From: Fen-1058 sp964398185
GTDB taxonomy: Bacteria; Chloroflexota; Anaerolineae; Fen-1058
Direction of reading: 5' to 3'
NCBI GenBank assembly: GCA_964398185.1
Contig: CAYNML010000005.1
Span: 1-64,000 of the forward strand
DNA: 64,000 nucleotides
Shown: positions 50,002-58,425 of the stretch, piece by piece
Numbering within the stretch: the stretch's first letter is position 1
Layout of the letters: each line of letters opens with the position of its first letter
Program-made: the position numbers and the translations under genes
The notes under the pieces: generated by a model
What the model was told of the DNA's origin: nothing
The model's input: only the letters and a program-made list of their open reading frames with translations
The model's database searches: none

Positions 50002-50793
50002 ATGAGTTCCGCTCGCATTCTCGTGGTTGACGACGAGCCGCATACTCGCACCTTCATTTGTGATGGCCTTAGCGCGCTGGGCATCGCCGACGACGCGCTG
50101 GGAGTTTCCACCGCCGATGAGGCCATCGCTGAAATCTCGCGCCGCGTTCCTGATTTGGTCATCACCGATGTGCGTATGCCGGGGTTAAACGGGTTGGACC
50201 TGGCCCGCTATTTGCGCCAGACCTACCCTGAGACCAAGGTCATTGTCGTCACGGGCTACAGCACGCGCGACATCGAGCGCACTGCGCTGTCACTGTCGGT
50301 GACTGCGCTGCTCAAAAAGCCATTTGGCCTAGATACGCTGGGCGAGACTGTCCGCAAGACGCTGAGCCACAACGGCCTGGCCAGCAAGTCCGTTGGCGAG
50401 ATTGCGCCCTTGTCTGTTGAACCCCTGGAACGACAGGTGAGCATCCTGAAACGCGATACCGGCGCCTTGTGGGTAGGCCTGTACACCGCCGACGGTCAGT
50501 TGGTGGCGCATGGCGGCTTCGACGACCACCTTGATCGCACGGTTGATCAAATTCTGCTGCCCACCTGGCCCGGCCAGGTCGCGCAGTTTGCCGAGCGCGG
50601 TGGGCCGTGCTTCCTGTTTATTGATCGGCAGCCGCATGACATCTACTTGAGCAGCGTCGGCGCTGAGCATTGCGTTGTGCTGATCTTCGATCGGCGCTGG
50701 CAGACCAGCCGCATGGGCACCGTGTGGCTGACCGCGCGTCAAAGCGCGCAGGAAATGGCGCGCATGCTGCAACATTCAGCCAAGACATCATAA
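50002..50793 (+). CDS. Response regulator with C-terminal Roadblock/LC7-like domain
   Basis: 263 residues: a receiver (1-120: ILVVDDEPHTR, VITDVRMPGLNG, LLKKPFG), then a C-terminal domain (about 150-255: GALWVGLYTADGQLVAHGGF, HDIYLSSVGAEHCVVLIFD) resembling Roadblock/LC7 (MglB-like) folds that bind small GTPases. No small GTPase is encoded in this window. The preceding 215 bp contain only repeated GATTTGCAAT words and a possible weak promoter. Confidence 0.8.
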   Translation: MSSARILVVDDEPHTRTFICDGLSALGIADDALGVSTADEAIAEISRRVPDLVITDVRMPGLNGLDLARYLRQTYPETKVIVVTGYSTRDIERTALSLSVTALLKKPFGLDTLGETVRKTLSHNGLASKSVGEIAPLSVEPLERQVSILKRDTGALWVGLYTADGQLVAHGGFDDHLDRTVDQILLPTWPGQVAQFAERGGPCFLFIDRQPHDIYLSSVGAEHCVVLIFDRRWQTSRMGTVWLTARQSAQEMARMLQHSAKTS

Positions 50794-50832
50794 CCGCCGG
50801 GGCCGGTCATGCCCCGCCAGAAGCGAGGTCCT

Positions 50833-51204
50833 ATGAGCACACGCATCCTCTATATTGAAGACAATCCTGAAAACCGCATGTTGATGCGCCGCGTTTTGAT
50901 GGCCGAAGGCTATGAGGTCGAAGAAGCCACTGACGGCCAGAGCGGCATGCAGAAAGCCGCCGCAAGCCCGCCCGATCTGATCCTGATGGACATCAACCTG
51001 CCGGAGATTGACGGCTACGAGGTGACAGCGCGCCTGAAGCAGCTGCCGAACATGAGCGGCGTGCCCATCATTGCCGTGACCGCCAACGTCATGAAAGGCG
51101 ATCGGGAAAAGACGCTGGCCGCCGGTTGTGACGGCTACATCCAGAAGCCCATCGACATCGACCTGTTGCCGAGCCAAATTGAAAGCTTCTTGAAAAAGGA
51201 ATAA
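50833..51204 (+). CDS. Single-domain response regulator (CheY/DivK-like)
   Basis: 123 residues, receiver only: ILYIEDNPENRMLMRRVLMA, LILMDINLPEIDGYE with the phospho-Asp, IIAVTANVMKGD and YIQKPIDIDLL with the Lys. The IEDNxxN start is typical of stand-alone DivK/CheY-type receivers that shuttle phosphate. ATG 50833 follows GCGAGG. Confidence 0.92.
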   Translation: MSTRILYIEDNPENRMLMRRVLMAEGYEVEEATDGQSGMQKAAASPPDLILMDINLPEIDGYEVTARLKQLPNMSGVPIIAVTANVMKGDREKTLAAGCDGYIQKPIDIDLLPSQIESFLKKE

Positions 51205-51207
51205 GCC

Positions 51208-51660
51208 ATGTCGGACAATGCACAGCCTGTACCTGCCACGCGCAACCATGCTCCCATCGATCCCGCCAACGCCTACGTGCTGGTGGTGGAAGACAACATC
51301 CAGAACTTTGTCTTAATCGCGCGCCTGATGGCCTTTCTGGGTGTCAAGCAATGCCAGTGGAAGGCCTCTGGCTGGCAAGTGCTGGAATTTGCCGACAGCA
51401 TGCCGCGCGTTGACCTGATCTTGATGGACATTCACCTGCCCTACGAAGACGGCTTTGAGGCTCTGACACGCCTGCGCAACGAACAGCGCTTCAAGGATAC
51501 GATGATTGTGGCGGTCACGGCCGACGCCAACGAAGGCACCTTCAAGCGCGCCAAGCAGTCGGGCTTTGACGGGTTCATTGGCAAACCGATCGACCCTGAC
51601 CGCTTCCCCGAACAGATCAAGGCGATCCTGCGCGGCGAAGCCGTGTGGCATATGCGCTAG
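51208..51660 (+). CDS. Single-domain response regulator
   Basis: 150 residues: an N-terminal extension of about 22 residues, then a receiver (VLVVEDNIQNFVLIARLMAF, LILMDIHLPYEDGFE, MIVAVTADANEG, GFIGKPIDPDRF). It starts 3 bp after the preceding receiver gene and probably duplicates its role in a relay. Confidence 0.9.
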   Translation: MSDNAQPVPATRNHAPIDPANAYVLVVEDNIQNFVLIARLMAFLGVKQCQWKASGWQVLEFADSMPRVDLILMDIHLPYEDGFEALTRLRNEQRFKDTMIVAVTADANEGTFKRAKQSGFDGFIGKPIDPDRFPEQIKAILRGEAVWHMR

Positions 51661-51685
51661 GCAGCGCTGGCAAGGACCTAATCGC

Positions 51686-52516
51686 GTGAGCACTTTGCCC
51701 GCTAGTCCCAGCAAGCCTTTCAAGATTGCCGTTGGCAGTCAGAAGGGCGGCGTGTCCAAGACGACCACGACGCTGTCGCTGGGGGCGTGTCTGGCCGCCA
51801 GCAATGGCCAGCCCGGCCTCAGCGTCTTGCTGATCGATCTGGATCCGCAGGCCAATTTGACCATGGCGTTGGGCGTCAATCCCGGTGGGCTGCGCCGCAT
51901 GATTGGCGACGCGCTGCTGGAACAGTCGTCGCTGCTGGCCGTCAGCCGTGAAAGCGCCGTGCCGCAGCTGGACCTCGTGCCCGCGAATCAAGGACTGCTG
52001 GTGCTGGACAAAGTGCTGTTTGGGCGGCCCGGTTTTGAGTATCGCCTGCGGCAGCAGCTGGGCGGTCCGCTGGGGCAGCAGTACGACGTGGCCATCTTCG
52101 ACTGTCCGCCGGCCTTTGGTACGCTGACGATGAACGCTCTGACGGCCGCTGATTTGCTGCTGATTCCAGTGCCGTGCGATTATTTCTCCGCCCGATCGCT
52201 GCAGCAGTTTCTAGAGCTGGTCGATCTGGTGCAGCATAACACCAATCCGGCGCTGCGTTACCGCATTCTGATTACCATGTTTGACAAGCGCAACCGCATC
52301 AGCCACATCATTCACGATCAGATCCGCCGCAAGTATGGCCGCGCCGTGTTGAACACCGTGATCTCCATTGATACCAAGCTGCGCGAAAGCCCAGTGATCG
52401 GCCAACCCATTACGCAGTATGCGCCGAACTCGCGGAGCGCCCACGAATATCAGGCGCTCGCCACGGAGTTGATGCAAGATGAGCAAACGCGATCGTCATC
52501 TCAAGCAGCGGCTTAA
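51686..52516 (+). CDS. ParA/MinD-type ATPase
   Basis: 276 residues with the deviant Walker A KGGVSKTTTT (Ser in place of the usual Gly), switch I-like LIDLDPQANLT and Walker B-like VAIFDCPPAFG. It resembles Soj/ParA proteins that position DNA or protein arrays on the nucleoid or at poles. No parB or parS is next to it; its setting among PAS/GAF sensors suggests placement of a signalling cluster. Start is GTG 51686 (AAGGA upstream). Its end overlaps the next gene by 38 bp. Confidence 0.88.
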   Translation: MSTLPASPSKPFKIAVGSQKGGVSKTTTTLSLGACLAASNGQPGLSVLLIDLDPQANLTMALGVNPGGLRRMIGDALLEQSSLLAVSRESAVPQLDLVPANQGLLVLDKVLFGRPGFEYRLRQQLGGPLGQQYDVAIFDCPPAFGTLTMNALTAADLLLIPVPCDYFSARSLQQFLELVDLVQHNTNPALRYRILITMFDKRNRISHIIHDQIRRKYGRAVLNTVISIDTKLRESPVIGQPITQYAPNSRSAHEYQALATELMQDEQTRSSSQAAA

Positions 52517-55500
52517 CGAACTTTTTTCGCCCGCCGCCGATGAGTCTCAGCCAGCAGTTCCGGCGCCGGAGCCGTCCGTGCAAGCCAGGCGGGCGGCCCG
52601 CGCCGGCGCGGCGGCAGCCGCCGCGCCGGTTGATCTGCCCTATCTAGCGGCCGTCATCAATCAACTGTCCCTGCCGGCTTACATTAAAGATCGCGAACAT
52701 ACCTGGGTGGCGCTGAATGCTGCCTTCGCGCAGTTGCTGGGGCAGACTCCCGCAGCGCTGGTGGGGCGCACGGATAAAGAACAGGCGGATGAAATCTGGC
52801 AGTTGGACGATCGGGTTCTGGAAAGCGGCCGCGAGGAAATATCACAGGAAACCAGCACGCTGCCCGATGGCACGCAGCGCACGCGGCGCACGCGGCGCAC
52901 GCCCTTGAAGAGCGAGGATCAAACCACACGATTCGTAATGGGCGTGGTGGAAGAGCTGCCGTCCCAGTTCTCCAGCACGCATCTCCATGTGCCGGAAAGC
53001 GCTGAGACTTTTCATGCGGCGCTGGATGCCGTGCCCAGCCCCGTCATCATCAGCCGCATCGCTGACGATGTCATTCTCTACGCCAACCAGGCCTTCAGCG
53101 CCTTCACTGGGCTGCCGTTGGCGCAACTATTGGGGCAGCGCGCCGTTAGCTTCTACGCGGATCCGGCCGATCGCGAACACGTCGCGCAGGGCGTGCGCCA
53201 GCACGGCGAGCTGCACGGCTTTGATGTTCGCATGCGCCGCGCCGACGGCTCAACCTTCTGGGTCAGCCTCAGCATTCGCCGCCTGAAGTTCAACGCCGAG
53301 GCGTGTGTAATCACCACGCTGGAGGATATTGCCGACCGCAAGCAGGCCGAGCAGGAACTGGCCAAATTCAAGTTGGGCATCGACCGGGCGTATTATTCGG
53401 TGATGATCACCGCCGTCGACGGCACCATCTTGTACGTTAATCCGGCCTTCACCAAAATCTATGGCTATCCTCCTGAAGAGGCGATTGGCCGGAAACCCAG
53501 CCTGCTCAAGTCGGGCACGGTGACACCCGAACAATATGCGCGCTTTTGGAACAAGTTGTTGTCGGGTGAAATTGTTACGGGCGAAATCATTAACAAGACC
53601 AGGGACGGGCGGCTGATTCCGGTCGAGACGAACAATTCCCCCATTCTGGACGAGCGCGGCCAGCTGATGGGCTTCATCTCCATGCAGAGCGACATCAGCG
53701 CGCGCAAGCAGGGCGAGGCCGAACTGCGAAAATTCCAGCAGGGGCTTGAGCACTCAACTTCGGCGATCTTTATCACCGATCGCGCCGGCGTGATCACCTA
53801 TGTGAATCCCGCGTTTGAAAAGATTTATGGGTTCACGCGCGCTGAAGCCATTGGCCAAACACCGCGCCTTATCAAGTCCGGCCTGATCCCGCCCGAGCAG
53901 TACAGGCATTTCTGGGCAACGCTGCTGGCCGGCCAGACGGTGGCGGGAGAAATCACCAACAAGACCAAGGATGGGCGGCTGATTCCGATCGAAGGCAGTA
54001 ATAGTCCCATTTTGGATGAAAGTGGCAACATCGTTGGATTTCTGGCGCTGCACACCGACATTAGCGCGCGCAAGCAGGCCGAAGAAGATCTCGTTACGCG
54101 CAACCGGCAGCTGGCCACTTTCAACCGCGTGGGCCAGGAGCTGGCTCAACTCGTCACGCCGCAGGAGGTGGTGGAGCATGTCTACACCGCCATCGGCGAA
54201 GTCTTCGATAACCGCAATCTCTACATCGCCTTGTACGATGAACGCAAACAGGAAATATCTTTCCCGATCTACACCATGGATGGCGAGCGCCGCACGGTGG
54301 CAGGCCGGCCCTTCGGCAACGGCATGACCGAGCACGTGCTGCACACCAAGAAAGCCTTGTGGATTCCGCGTGATGTGCCGCAGTTTGCGGCCAGCATTGG
54401 CGTGGCCAGCATTGGACGCACGTCGCAATGTTACCTGGGGGTGCCCTTGCTCAGCGGCGATAAAGCGCTGGGCGTAATCGCCGTGCAGGACTACGAACAC
54501 GAGAACGTCTACACCGCGGCCGATGTCGAACTTTTGAGCGCACTTGCGGCGCAAGCCGCGGCTGCGCTGGAAAATGTGCGCCTCTACGCCGCCGAGTCGC
54601 GGCGGGCGGTGCAGCTGCAGACCGCCGCGGAGATTTCCACCGCGGCCGGCACGGTCCTCAACATCGACGAGCTGCTGCCCGTCGTCGTCGATCTGATTCA
54701 GCAGCGGTTCAGCCTGTACTACGTCGGATTGTTCCTCGTCGATGAACTGCAGCAGACCGCCGTTCTCCGCGCGGGCACGGGCGAGGCGGGGCGACGGATG
54801 CTGGAACGTCAGCATCAGCTGCCCCTCGATGATCGTTCGATGATTGGGTGGTGCATCCGCCAGCGCATGCCGCGCATTGCGCTGGATGTGGGCGAGGATG
54901 CGGTGCGGTTCAACAACCCCGACCTGCCCGACACCCACTCGGAATTGGCCCTGCCGCTTGTGTCGCGCGGCGAGGTGGTGGGCGCCATGACGGTACAAAG
55001 CACGGAAACCGCCGCTTTCAGCGAGCAAGACATCACCATCCTGCAGACGATGAGCGATCAGGTAGCCACGGCTATCGCCAACGCCCAGCTGTTTGAAGAA
55101 GCCGGTCGAGCGCGGCAACAGGCCGAAGCGCGCCTGCGTGAAACACAGTTCCTGCAAAGCGTGGGCCAGACCGTCTCGTCCTCACTGGATCTGTCCTTTG
55201 TGCTGGATCTGGTCATGAACGCCCTGCAGGACGACATGGGCTTTACGCACAACGCGTTGTATCTGGTGGATCGCAAAGCCGGGACAGTCACCACGCCGCG
55301 CGCGGTGGGCACCGCGTCCCAGCTGCTGGGGCTGACCCGTACCCTGCAGCAGCTGCAGGGCGATATTCTGCTGGACATCCTGGAAAAAGGCAAGATCGAC
55401 GTGATCGACGGGTGGGATGATCGCCTCGATCGGGAGATTTACGAAAGCCAGGGCCATGCCGAGCTCGTGCGCGCGTTTGTGCCGCTGCGGTTGCGCGGTG

Positions 55501-58424
55501 AATCAATCGGGTTGCTGGAAGTCGGTTATCGCCGCACCGAGCGCGCCCGCATCACGCCGGAAGAGGTGCGCCTGCTGGGCGGCCTGGCCGATCAGATCGC
55601 CATCGCGGTGGACAATGCGCGGTTGTTCAACGAGACCCAGCAGCGCGTGACCGAGCTTGCCGTCGTCAACGAAATCAGCCACACCCTGACGGTAACGCAG
55701 GATTTACAACAGCTTTTCGCGACGATCCATCAGCAGGTGGGCCGGCTGTACAATGTCACGAACTTCTACATCGCCACGTACGACGGCGGTGAGGAGTGGA
55801 CGCTCGACTATCAATTCGAACACGGTCAACTGCTGCCCCCGGCGCGGCACAAATTGGGCGGCGGCTTCACCAGCTACATCTTGCAAACGCGAAAGTCCAT
55901 CTTGATCCGATCGTTGGAAGACAATCTCGCCTTCCACGATCAACAAAATCTCCCGAAGATCGGCGAAACAGCTAAATCGTGGATGGGCGTGCCGCTCATC
56001 GTCGGCGGCAGCATCATCGGCGTAATGGGCATTCAGAGTTACGAGGAAGAGGGGCTGTACGGCGAGCAGGACGTGGCGCTTTTTTCAACCATCGCCACGC
56101 AAGCGGCTGCCGCCATCCAAAACGCGCGCTTGTTCCAGCAGGCCCGCTTACGCGCGACGGAATTGGCCGCCTTGAACGAGTTAAGCCAGACGCTGGCAGC
56201 GCAGCTCAACGTCCGACAGGTGCTGGAAGAAGTGTGGCACGGCGTCTCGCGCTTGCTCGACACCACCAATTTCTATATCGCGCTCTACGACCGCGAACGG
56301 CAGGAAATCGCGTTTCCCATCAACGCGTCCGAGTCGGTGCTGGACAAAGAAATTGAAGTGATGCCGGCTGATCAGGGCCTGACCGGCTACATCATTCGCA
56401 CCCGTCAGCCGCTGCTCATCAGCGAAGATACCGACCGGCGTGTCCAGGAGTTGGGGCTGGCGAACATCGGCGGCACTTCGCAGTCGTACCTGGGTGTGCC
56501 CCTGATTCTGGGCGACGAAGTGCTGGGCGTCATGGCGATTCAAAGCTACACCCGGACACGCCTGTACAACGAGCACGATCAGAGCCTCATGTTGTCCATC
56601 GCGGGTCAGGCAGCCATTGCGCTGCAGAACGCCCGTCTCTTCGAGCAGACCCAGCAGCAAGCCCGCGAGACTGCCGCCATCAACGAAATTCTGCAAGACC
56701 TGTCGCAGCGCCGCACCCTGGATGAGATTCTGGAGACGGCCTATCGCCATATTCACGAACTCGTGCCGTCGGATGCCTGCATCGTCGCCATGCATGAGGC
56801 GGGCACCAATCGCTTGTGGTATCCGCTGATCTACGATAACGATCAACGCTATCCGGTGCGGGAAGGCGATATCACTGCCAGCACAAATATCAGTCAGGTG
56901 ATCACAACAGCCGAACCGGTCTTGATCCACCGCACCCCGCAGGATGTCGAACGCATCGGCGGCGGAGCGCTCGCGGCGCTGGGCAATCTCGATCGGCCCT
57001 CGGCCTCCTTGCTGTACGTGCCCCTGAAGAGCGAACAAAAAGTCATCGGCGCTCTGTCTGTACAAAGTTATCAGCTAAACGCATACACTGCTGAGCACAT
57101 CAGCTTATTGACGCGCATCGCCAATCAGCTGGGCGTGGCTGTGCAGAATATTCAGCTCTTCGAGCAGATTCAGCGCAATGCCGGCCAGTTGGCCGCGCTA
57201 AACGAATTGGGGCAGGCGGTCTCACAGCAGATCGAGATCAACCAGGTGCTGGAAGCAACCTATCAGCAGTTGCAGCCGCTGGCGCCGGTGGATGCCTTTT
57301 TCGTCGCGCTGTACGATCGGGACGCGGGTATGCTCTCCTTCCCAATCATGTACGACGAAGGCCGGCGCTATGTCGAGCACACGGTACCGTTCAATCCAAA
57401 TTCCAGCACTGGCCAGGTCATTCTGACAGGTGAGCCGCGCTTGAAACTACTGACCGCCGATGAACTGGCGGCGACCACCGAGGTACCGGGCGGACTGGGC
57501 AATGTCAACAGGCCCTCTGCGTCACTGTTGTATGTGCCGCTGTTCGTCGGCAACCAGACCATCGGCGCCCTGTCCATTCAGAGCTATCAACTCAATGCCT
57601 ACAGCCACGATACGCTGCAGCTGATGGGCAACGTCGCCAATCAAGTCGCCATCGCCATCCAAAACGCGCGCCTGTTCAACGAAGCACAGCAGCGCAGCTC
57701 GGAACTGGCCGCCCTCAACCAGATTATCAGTTCGACGGCACAGACGCTGGACCTGCGCACGCTACTGGATACCGTGCTGCGGCAAACCCTTGATGTATTT
57801 GGTTTCGACGGCGGGCTGATCACGGTGTACAACGAGAGCCGCGGCAAGCTCGAGCGAGTGGTGCGCACCGGCCTGCCCGGCCGCATTCCCGATGATCCCG
57901 CCGAGGGGCTGGAAAACTCGCTGTGCAATTACGTCTTTGAAGCGAAAGCGCCGCTGGTCATTGAAGATTTCCGCGCGGGCGCCCCCCTCGACGTCAGCGG
58001 TGAAATCGAAGCCGGCTACTACTCGTACATCGGCATCCCGCTGGAAGCCCGCGGCCGGATGTTGGGGACGTGGTGCGGCTTCCGCAAGTTGGCCGGACCG
58101 TTCGGCAAGAATACGCTGGCCCTGTTGCAAGCCGTAAGTCGCCAGTTGAGCTTTGCCATTGAAAATGCGCGCCTGTTCGATGAGGCGCGGACCCGGGCGC
58201 AGCGCGAACAAACCTTGCGCGAGATCACAGCCCGCGTGCGCAACTCGACAGATCCAGACACCATCGCCCGCGCCGCTGTGCGCGAGTTAGGCATCGCCCT
58301 TAAGCGCCAGACCTTCATCCGCCTCGGCGACAGGGAGCAGCTCAGCCGGCCGCCACAAAATGCGGAAGACGCAGTGCCCGCTTCAGGCCATGGTCACCCG
58401 GCCAGCCTGGAAGGAGGCCAGTAA
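52479..58424 (+). CDS. Giant PAS4-GAF8 cytosolic sensor protein without recognised output
   Basis: 1981 residues. A basic, Ala-rich start (1-50) is followed by four PAS domains (about 55-165, 175-290, 300-415, 420-540; the third and fourth nearly duplicate, each with TRDGRLIP/TKDGRLIP and SDISARK/TDISARK). Eight GAF domains come next (about 545-1915), each ending in QAAAAL.N.RLF-type helices that lead into the next. Repeats 4-7 are most alike (YLGVPL, ASLLYVPL). I see no HisKA, HATPase, GGDEF or HTH motif. It may be a scaffold or multi-ligand sensor that passes signal to a separate kinase. Confidence 0.85.
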   Translation: MSKRDRHLKQRLNELFSPAADESQPAVPAPEPSVQARRAARAGAAAAAAPVDLPYLAAVINQLSLPAYIKDREHTWVALNAAFAQLLGQTPAALVGRTDKEQADEIWQLDDRVLESGREEISQETSTLPDGTQRTRRTRRTPLKSEDQTTRFVMGVVEELPSQFSSTHLHVPESAETFHAALDAVPSPVIISRIADDVILYANQAFSAFTGLPLAQLLGQRAVSFYADPADREHVAQGVRQHGELHGFDVRMRRADGSTFWVSLSIRRLKFNAEACVITTLEDIADRKQAEQELAKFKLGIDRAYYSVMITAVDGTILYVNPAFTKIYGYPPEEAIGRKPSLLKSGTVTPEQYARFWNKLLSGEIVTGEIINKTRDGRLIPVETNNSPILDERGQLMGFISMQSDISARKQGEAELRKFQQGLEHSTSAIFITDRAGVITYVNPAFEKIYGFTRAEAIGQTPRLIKSGLIPPEQYRHFWATLLAGQTVAGEITNKTKDGRLIPIEGSNSPILDESGNIVGFLALHTDISARKQAEEDLVTRNRQLATFNRVGQELAQLVTPQEVVEHVYTAIGEVFDNRNLYIALYDERKQEISFPIYTMDGERRTVAGRPFGNGMTEHVLHTKKALWIPRDVPQFAASIGVASIGRTSQCYLGVPLLSGDKALGVIAVQDYEHENVYTAADVELLSALAAQAAAALENVRLYAAESRRAVQLQTAAEISTAAGTVLNIDELLPVVVDLIQQRFSLYYVGLFLVDELQQTAVLRAGTGEAGRRMLERQHQLPLDDRSMIGWCIRQRMPRIALDVGEDAVRFNNPDLPDTHSELALPLVSRGEVVGAMTVQSTETAAFSEQDITILQTMSDQVATAIANAQLFEEAGRARQQAEARLRETQFLQSVGQTVSSSLDLSFVLDLVMNALQDDMGFTHNALYLVDRKAGTVTTPRAVGTASQLLGLTRTLQQLQGDILLDILEKGKIDVIDGWDDRLDREIYESQGHAELVRAFVPLRLRGESIGLLEVGYRRTERARITPEEVRLLGGLADQIAIAVDNARLFNETQQRVTELAVVNEISHTLTVTQDLQQLFATIHQQVGRLYNVTNFYIATYDGGEEWTLDYQFEHGQLLPPARHKLGGGFTSYILQTRKSILIRSLEDNLAFHDQQNLPKIGETAKSWMGVPLIVGGSIIGVMGIQSYEEEGLYGEQDVALFSTIATQAAAAIQNARLFQQARLRATELAALNELSQTLAAQLNVRQVLEEVWHGVSRLLDTTNFYIALYDRERQEIAFPINASESVLDKEIEVMPADQGLTGYIIRTRQPLLISEDTDRRVQELGLANIGGTSQSYLGVPLILGDEVLGVMAIQSYTRTRLYNEHDQSLMLSIAGQAAIALQNARLFEQTQQQARETAAINEILQDLSQRRTLDEILETAYRHIHELVPSDACIVAMHEAGTNRLWYPLIYDNDQRYPVREGDITASTNISQVITTAEPVLIHRTPQDVERIGGGALAALGNLDRPSASLLYVPLKSEQKVIGALSVQSYQLNAYTAEHISLLTRIANQLGVAVQNIQLFEQIQRNAGQLAALNELGQAVSQQIEINQVLEATYQQLQPLAPVDAFFVALYDRDAGMLSFPIMYDEGRRYVEHTVPFNPNSSTGQVILTGEPRLKLLTADELAATTEVPGGLGNVNRPSASLLYVPLFVGNQTIGALSIQSYQLNAYSHDTLQLMGNVANQVAIAIQNARLFNEAQQRSSELAALNQIISSTAQTLDLRTLLDTVLRQTLDVFGFDGGLITVYNESRGKLERVVRTGLPGRIPDDPAEGLENSLCNYVFEAKAPLVIEDFRAGAPLDVSGEIEAGYYSYIGIPLEARGRMLGTWCGFRKLAGPFGKNTLALLQAVSRQLSFAIENARLFDEARTRAQREQTLREITARVRNSTDPDTIARAAVRELGIALKRQTFIRLGDREQLSRPPQNAEDAVPASGHGHPASLEGGQ

Positions 58425-58425
58425 C

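Noticed and set aside
52479..58424. Histidine kinase or GGDEF output in the 1981-residue protein
   Set aside because: No H-box, N/G-box or GGDEF/EAL signature was seen anywhere in the translation.
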